DNA from: Leptolinea sp964420995
GTDB lineage: Bacteria > Chloroflexota > Anaerolineae > Anaerolineales > Anaerolineaceae
Assembly (NCBI GenBank): GCA_964420995.1
Contig: CAYQUX010000002.1
Location: forward strand, 186,001 to 250,000
Direction of reading: 5' to 3'
DNA length: 64,000 nucleotides
The translations under genes were made by a program, and so were the position numbers. Below, piece after piece: positions 60,193 to 64,000 of this stretch. The notes beneath the pieces are model-generated. The model was not told where the DNA came from. It worked only from the letters and a program-made list of their open reading frames with translations, and searched no databases. Position 1 is the stretch's first letter. Each line of letters begins with the position of its first letter.

Positions 60193-60909
60193 ATGATCCC
60201 GTCAATTCTATGGTTTAGTTCATATGGCACATATTTGATGTTCGCCCTTCCGGCGCTCATCTTGGGGCTAATCGCCCAGGCGCGGGTTAATTCCGCCTTT
60301 AAGAAATTCTCGCAGGTTCGAAATTACACCGGGCTTACCGGAGCACAGGTTGCCCGGAGGGTGCTTGATTCAAACGGCCTGCAAAATGTTCGCGTTGAAC
60401 AAACAAACGGTATGCTCAGTGATCATTATGATCCGCAGTCAAAAACCCTTCGCTTGAGTCAGGGCGTTTACGACACGCCATCGATTGCCGCGGCTGGCAT
60501 TGCCGCTCATGAGTCCGGACATGCCATTCAACATGCTGAAGGCTATTTTCCGCTGCAAATCCGCTCCGCGTTGGTGCCCACCGTTCAACTGGGATCCTGG
60601 TTGGGTCCGATCATCTTCATGGTGGGGCTGGTGATGTCTTCGGCCATGGGCGAAAAGATCGCTATCTTTGGTCTCATCCTGTTTGCCCTGACCGCCATTT
60701 TTGCGATCGTTACCCTGCCGGTCGAATTCGATGCCACGCGGCGTGCGAAACTGGCGCTGGAATCCAACGGTTTCATCGGTCTGGAGCAAATGAACGGTAT
60801 TCACAGTGTGCTTGATGCCGCCGCGCTGACCTATGTTGCCGCAGCTGCCCAGGCCATATCCACTGTGCTTTACTACGCGTTCCTCCTGATGGGACGCAGG
60901 GATGACTGA
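60193..60909 (+). CDS. YugP-type zinc metallopeptidase
   Basis: 238 residues from ATG 60193 (AAAGGAC upstream); residues before it in the open frame look spurious. A membrane segment near the start, then AAGIAAHESGHAIQHAEGY with the HExxH zinc site (here HESGH), and three more membrane segments (about 130-180 and 210-230). VEFDATRRAKLALESNG contains the downstream Glu/Asp ligand region. Matches the Zn_peptidase_2 (YugP) family of unknown target. Confidence 0.9.
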   Translation: MIPSILWFSSYGTYLMFALPALILGLIAQARVNSAFKKFSQVRNYTGLTGAQVARRVLDSNGLQNVRVEQTNGMLSDHYDPQSKTLRLSQGVYDTPSIAAAGIAAHESGHAIQHAEGYFPLQIRSALVPTVQLGSWLGPIIFMVGLVMSSAMGEKIAIFGLILFALTAIFAIVTLPVEFDATRRAKLALESNGFIGLEQMNGIHSVLDAAALTYVAAAAQAISTVLYYAFLLMGRRDD

Positions 60910-60923
60910 TAGATAATACCTGA

Positions 60924-61652
60924 CTAATCAAACAGACCAGGCCACATGGCGGCCTGGTTTTGTTTTAACCACTGTCGAAATTTAAGATAATCAGGGCAAT
61001 ATTGCGTGACGATCTTCCAGAATGCTTTGGAATGGTTTTGCTCTTTCATATGAGCCAGTTCATGCACAACCACATAATCCAGAACTTCAGGCGGCGCCAT
61101 GATCAACCGCCAGTTAAAACTCAGCGCGCCGCGCGTCGAACAGGATCCCCAGCGGGTACGCTGGTTTCGAATGGAAAGACTGGCAGGCTGTACACCCATC
61201 TGGGCGGCTCGCAACTGTATCTGCCGCACGATGGCTGCCTCCGTCTGCCTTGCCAGCCATTTTTGCAGAACCCGGGATGCCGGATGTTTTCCAGCCACCA
61301 CCCTGATCCGTCCCAAAGACTGGGTAACCTGCTGTTTTTCAAGCAGACTTGCCTGCCGGATTTCGAGTAAGACGGGTTTTCCTTGGAATAGGATCTGATC
61401 TGCGGGGAGCGCGTGTTTATTCAGCCGCGCCTGACGTCTTTTTTGTTTTGCCTGTTTTTCGATTATCCAATCCGCGTATTGCTGCAACAACCGCTCTGGA
61501 TGCAGCCGTGAACCTTCAGGCAGGACGATTTCAACCCTGTCAGCCGTGACGGTCAAGCGCCAGCGCCTGGCCCGGCTGGAAATTCGCACCTGGTAGGGCA
61601 CATAATTCGTACCCAGCAGAATGGATTTAGATGGTTTTTTTTCGTCAATCAT
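60924..61652 (-). CDS. YgjP-type (DUF45) metal-dependent hydrolase
   Basis: 242 residues. The N-terminal beta part (YQVRISSRARRWRLTVTADR) and the C-terminal SprT-like metal site VVHELAHMKEQNHSKAFWKIV (HELAH plus a downstream His) with NQRTRWGSCSTRGALSFNWRL (split: RTRWGSCSTRGALSFNW) define the family. Function is not known in bacteria beyond presumed metalloprotease. No ribosome site before ATG 61652. Confidence 0.92.
   Translation of the reverse strand: MIDEKKPSKSILLGTNYVPYQVRISSRARRWRLTVTADRVEIVLPEGSRLHPERLLQQYADWIIEKQAKQKRRQARLNKHALPADQILFQGKPVLLEIRQASLLEKQQVTQSLGRIRVVAGKHPASRVLQKWLARQTEAAIVRQIQLRAAQMGVQPASLSIRNQRTRWGSCSTRGALSFNWRLIMAPPEVLDYVVVHELAHMKEQNHSKAFWKIVTQYCPDYLKFRQWLKQNQAAMWPGLFD
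60936..60958. terminator. Terminator between convergent peptidase genes
   Basis: ACCAGGCC (60936-60943) pairs with GGCCTGGT (60951-60958), followed by TTTGTTTT on the plus strand. It lies inside the last codons of the minus-strand YgjP-type gene. Confidence 0.75.
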
Positions 61653-61739
61653 GATTTTGTGCTACCTGGTTGAGTATGATAAAGTTAAGCAGCATTTCAT
61701 GCAAGGAATTTATCCGTTTTTCGAGAGATTAAAACTCAC

Positions 61740-62357
61740 ATGTCTGAAAAATTCATCCCCGATATTGTAGTCTCCCGATTACCCGTTTACCTGCAAACCC
61801 TGGTTCTTCAGCAAAAGCAGGGAAAAACTGTAACGTCTTCCAAGGAATTGGGAGAGCAATCCAACATATCTGCCGCCCAGGTTCGCAAAGATCTATCCTT
61901 TTTCGGGGGCTTCGGCAAACAGGGCAGCGGATACAATATTGATTATCTCAGCAACCAGATTCGCATCATCTTAAAGATGGACCGCGTGTGGGATGTCGCC
62001 CTTATAGGCACAGGCGACCTGGGACACGCCATCGCCCGCTATCCCGGTTTTGCCGAGCGCGGTTTCCGTATCAAGCTGGTTTTCGATAATGATCCTTCAA
62101 AGATCGGGCATGAAGTGGGCGGTCATCCCATTTTATCTACAGACCAGATGGTGGAAACCATCCGGGCGCAGGGAATCTTGATTGCCATGATCACGGTTCC
62201 CTCCCGGGAAGCACAAAATGTAACCGATCAACTGGTTTCTGCCGGGGTCCGCGCCATATTGAATTACGCGCCTGTGCCGCTATCCGTGCCTGATGAAGTC
62301 CATGTGGAAACCGTAAGTCCAATTGTGCAATTGCAGCACATGACGTATTACTTATAA
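61740..62357 (+). CDS. rex: Redox-sensing transcriptional repressor Rex
   Basis: 205 residues. The N-terminal winged helix (SSKELGEQSNISAAQVRKDLSFFG, with QVRKDLS) and the Rossmann domain (VALIGTGDLGHAIARY, VFDNDPSKIG) that binds NADH/NAD are complete; the C-terminal YYL helix swaps between subunits. Rex represses fermentative and respiratory genes when the NADH ratio is low. No target operator was recognised here. Its last six bases overlap the convergent hepT-like stop. Confidence 0.96.
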   Translation: MSEKFIPDIVVSRLPVYLQTLVLQQKQGKTVTSSKELGEQSNISAAQVRKDLSFFGGFGKQGSGYNIDYLSNQIRIILKMDRVWDVALIGTGDLGHAIARYPGFAERGFRIKLVFDNDPSKIGHEVGGHPILSTDQMVETIRAQGILIAMITVPSREAQNVTDQLVSAGVRAILNYAPVPLSVPDEVHVETVSPIVQLQHMTYYL

Positions 62358-62687
62358 ATCTGTTTTCAATAAGACATTTTCCAGGAAGGGGATATCGGTA
62401 GACAAGGTATCCCAGAGGATTTTGTCATCAAAATTGAAATAAACATGGATTAACCGATTTCTCATAGCCCTGATCAGATCCCAAGGGATCTGAGGATATT
62501 TCTCTTGCAAAGCCTCAGGAAATGCATTTCCTGCTTCACCTATTATGATCAGGCTCATTTGAACTGCATGTTTTGTTTTTTCATCGGATTTAAAAGCATA
62601 AAAATCCATTCCATCCGTGAATGTATGGATTTTTTGAATTTCAGATAAGATATCCTGAATTCTTTCGCGATAATGTCCAGGCGACAA
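62352..62687 (-). CDS. HepT-like HEPN toxin (DUF86)
   Basis: 111 residues, TTG start at 62687 (a TAA lies six bases earlier in frame) with AAGG upstream. The HEPN RNase motif is RAMRNRLIHVYFNFD (RxxxxH with RNRLIH) and IIIGEAGNAF is the typical central helix. HepT proteins are RNases held in check, and adenylylated, by their MntA partner. It overlaps the antitoxin gene by 47 bases. Confidence 0.9.
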   Translation of the reverse strand: MSPGHYRERIQDILSEIQKIHTFTDGMDFYAFKSDEKTKHAVQMSLIIIGEAGNAFPEALQEKYPQIPWDLIRAMRNRLIHVYFNFDDKILWDTLSTDIPFLENVLLKTDL

Positions 62688-62970
62688 GTATTAAATCCTT
62701 CTCAACTTCAGTTCGAATATAGGGTTTTAAACTCTGATACGTGCCAAGATCAACATGCCGGATAAGCAGCTTTTCAAGGTATTGTTCCAATGATAATAAT
62801 CCAAACAAACCTGTTGGTCGTGAGAACTCAACAATAAAATCTACATCACTGTCCATGCAGGCAGAGTTTCGAGCCGTTGATCCAAACAGAAAGAGGCGCA
62901 ACACACCATAATCCTCTTCCAAAACGGGAAAGTTGGTTTTTATTATTTAAACAACTTGATCGCGATCCAT
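62641..62970 (-). pseudogene. MntA-like nucleotidyltransferase antitoxin with an in-frame stop at codon 8
   Basis: Reading from ATG 62970 gives MDRDQVV, then TAA (62947-62949), then in the same frame IIKTNFPVLEEDYGVLRLFLFGSTARNS and onward to 62641 (quoted in parts: IIKTNFPVLEEDYG, LRLFLFGSTARNS). The removed codon fits a Lys in the first helix of MntA proteins. The downstream part keeps GSTARNSACMDSDVDF (GSxxR..DxD), the nucleotide-transfer site. Either the gene is broken, or translation restarts at TTG 62922, giving 93 residues without the first helix. A TATAAT box lies six bases before ATG 62970. Confidence 0.75.
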
Positions 62971-62976
62971 ACCACC

Positions 62977-62982
62977 ATTATA
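62977..62982 (-). promoter_or_regulatory. -10 box of a predicted leaderless mntA-hepT mRNA
   Basis: TATAAT on the minus strand overlaps the stop codon of the mreB-like gene (62978-62980), then six bases (GGTGGT), then ATG at 62970. Confidence 0.55.
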
Positions 62983-63985
62983 CAGGCGGCAGACTTCTTC
63001 GTAATAGATCACGCATGGTCATGGCACGAGCGGCACCTTCTGCCGTGCAGGTTAACGGGTTATCAACCAGGTAAGCCGGAATCCCCAGCGCCTTGGTAAG
63101 GTATTTATCCACACCGCGCAAGAGAGAACCACCGCCGCACAACGCCACACCGCGGTCAATGATGTCAGATAGCAGTTCGGGGGGGGTCTTTTCCAGCACC
63201 TTGCGGGCGGTGTTGACCACCTCTGTCATGGGATCTTGCAGTGCCTCCAACAGGTCATCCGTGGTCAGGTTGACCGGCCGGGGCAATCCGGAAACCTGGT
63301 CCTGCCCCTGCACTTCCATGGCCTGCTGCTGTTCCTGCGGTACTACCGTGCCGATTTTGATCTTCAATAACTCGGCTGTCGGCTGCCCGATGATCACGCC
63401 GTACTTGCGGCGGGTATAGGTGATGATGGCTTCGTCAAAATGAAGTCCGCCGGCAGTGGACGTTTCGGCAGCGACAATGGAATACATGGACAAAACCGCT
63501 GCCTGCATGGTTCCCCCGCCCATGCTGATCACCATATTGCCTGTGGGTGTACCAATAGGCAGGTCAATTCCCAAAGCGGCCGCCAGCGGCTGCTGGATCA
63601 GCGCCACTTCGCGTGACCCCGCGCCAAGGCTGGCTTCCTGCACGGCGCGACTTTCCACGCTGGTCACACCATACGGTACGGTAACCATCACACGCGGGCG
63701 AAAAAGGAACATAGGGCCGCAGATCTTCTTTACCAGAAAACCCAGCAGGTTTTCGGTAATTTCATATTCAGCGATCACCCCATGCTGCAGCGGGCGGATA
63801 ACTTCAATCGATTCGGGAACACGGCCGATCATATCGCTGGCCGCCTGTCCCCATTCGACCATTTTCATTTCATCGGGAATAATGGCAACGACAGTGGGTT
63901 CCTGTAAAAGTATCTGGTTGCCTTCGGCCACCACAATACTCATCGTGCCCAGGTCGATGCCTAATTCTCGGGTAAAACCGGGCAT
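62978..63985 (-). CDS. MreB-like actin homologue
   Basis: 335 residues; GAGGAAA precedes ATG 63985. Phosphate-1 motif LGIDLGTMSIVV, phosphate-2 VISMGGGTMQAAVLS (Asp of the canonical DIGGGT is Ser-Met here), and adenosine motif GVALCGGGSLLRGVD. EVALIQQPLAAALG, KIKIGTVVP and GLHFDEAIITYTRRKYG also match MreB. It forms membrane-bound filaments that guide wall synthesis in rod-shaped cells. The altered phosphate-2 residue and the lack of mreC/mreD in the window suggest a second MreB paralogue. Confidence 0.88.
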   Translation of the reverse strand: MPGFTRELGIDLGTMSIVVAEGNQILLQEPTVVAIIPDEMKMVEWGQAASDMIGRVPESIEVIRPLQHGVIAEYEITENLLGFLVKKICGPMFLFRPRVMVTVPYGVTSVESRAVQEASLGAGSREVALIQQPLAAALGIDLPIGTPTGNMVISMGGGTMQAAVLSMYSIVAAETSTAGGLHFDEAIITYTRRKYGVIIGQPTAELLKIKIGTVVPQEQQQAMEVQGQDQVSGLPRPVNLTTDDLLEALQDPMTEVVNTARKVLEKTPPELLSDIIDRGVALCGGGSLLRGVDKYLTKALGIPAYLVDNPLTCTAEGAARAMTMRDLLRRSLPPV

Positions 63986-64000
63986 AAGTTAATTTCCTCT

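Overview
The window reads as a chromosomal segment of a Chloroflexota bacterium, most likely of the Anaerolineae. This is an inference from gene content: many two-component and FHA proteins, a ParAB pair in a long operon, a TIGR03960/TIGR03936-type radical SAM pair, DUF554, DUF503, Rex, and large multi-pass GT-C type membrane proteins. No marker such as rRNA is present to prove it. Coding density is high, most gene pairs overlap or abut, and GC is moderate except for one clearly AT-rich island.

Layout. 1-635 is the start of a minus-strand gene fusing a GntR-type helix-turn-helix to an E1/ThiF adenylation domain, with a palindromic operator over its own promoter. 795-869 is tRNA-Met. 950-2777 is an ABC-F ATPase with a full attenuator leader (promoter, 6-codon leader ORF, antiterminator/terminator). 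2901-6431 holds a CHASE4 histidine kinase and a response regulator. 6470-11186 holds radC, folC and lon. 11242-15075 holds a degenerate M23-like lipid-bilayer-anchored protein and a TetR/ABC exporter operon. 15191-18869 is recG-coaD-coiled-coil gene. 18980-21235 holds a TIGR01777 epimerase and tyrS.

21247-28442 is rich in wall and regulation genes: a SEDS (FtsW/RodA) polymerase fused to a penicillin-binding domain that has lost its catalytic motifs, MTA phosphorylase, a methyltransferase, an FhaA/FhaB-like FHA pair, a YbaK-type deacylase and a PHP phosphoesterase. 28503-32336 holds secG, an oligopeptide-type binding protein, an unknown gene, a PduO adenosyltransferase and DUF554. 32385-43564 is a nearly unbroken minus-strand run: DsbA-like protein, GNAT, TPR, HTH, CpaF-type ATPase, small unknown, response regulator, two histidine kinases, ParB, ParA, PfkB kinase, zinc ribbon, PilZ. 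43683-47421 holds DUF503, an SDR and the radical SAM pair.

47430-52280 starts at tRNA-Arg(CCG), continues with an AT-rich island carrying a two-gene OLD/ABC-type ATPase plus PIN-like nuclease cassette (a candidate defence module), then two membrane-protein genes, and ends at a diverged partial copy of the same tRNA. 52313-60909 holds a VanZ-like protein, two GT-C type transferases, an HtrA lipoprotein protease with two PDZ domains next to an OmpR-type two-component system, and a YugP-type peptidase. 60924-63985 holds a YgjP-type hydrolase, rex, a HepT/MntA toxin-antitoxin pair whose antitoxin gene has an in-frame stop near its start, and an MreB-like gene.

A recurring theme is a -10 box exactly six bases before the start codon with no ribosome binding site (at least five genes), which predicts leaderless mRNAs.
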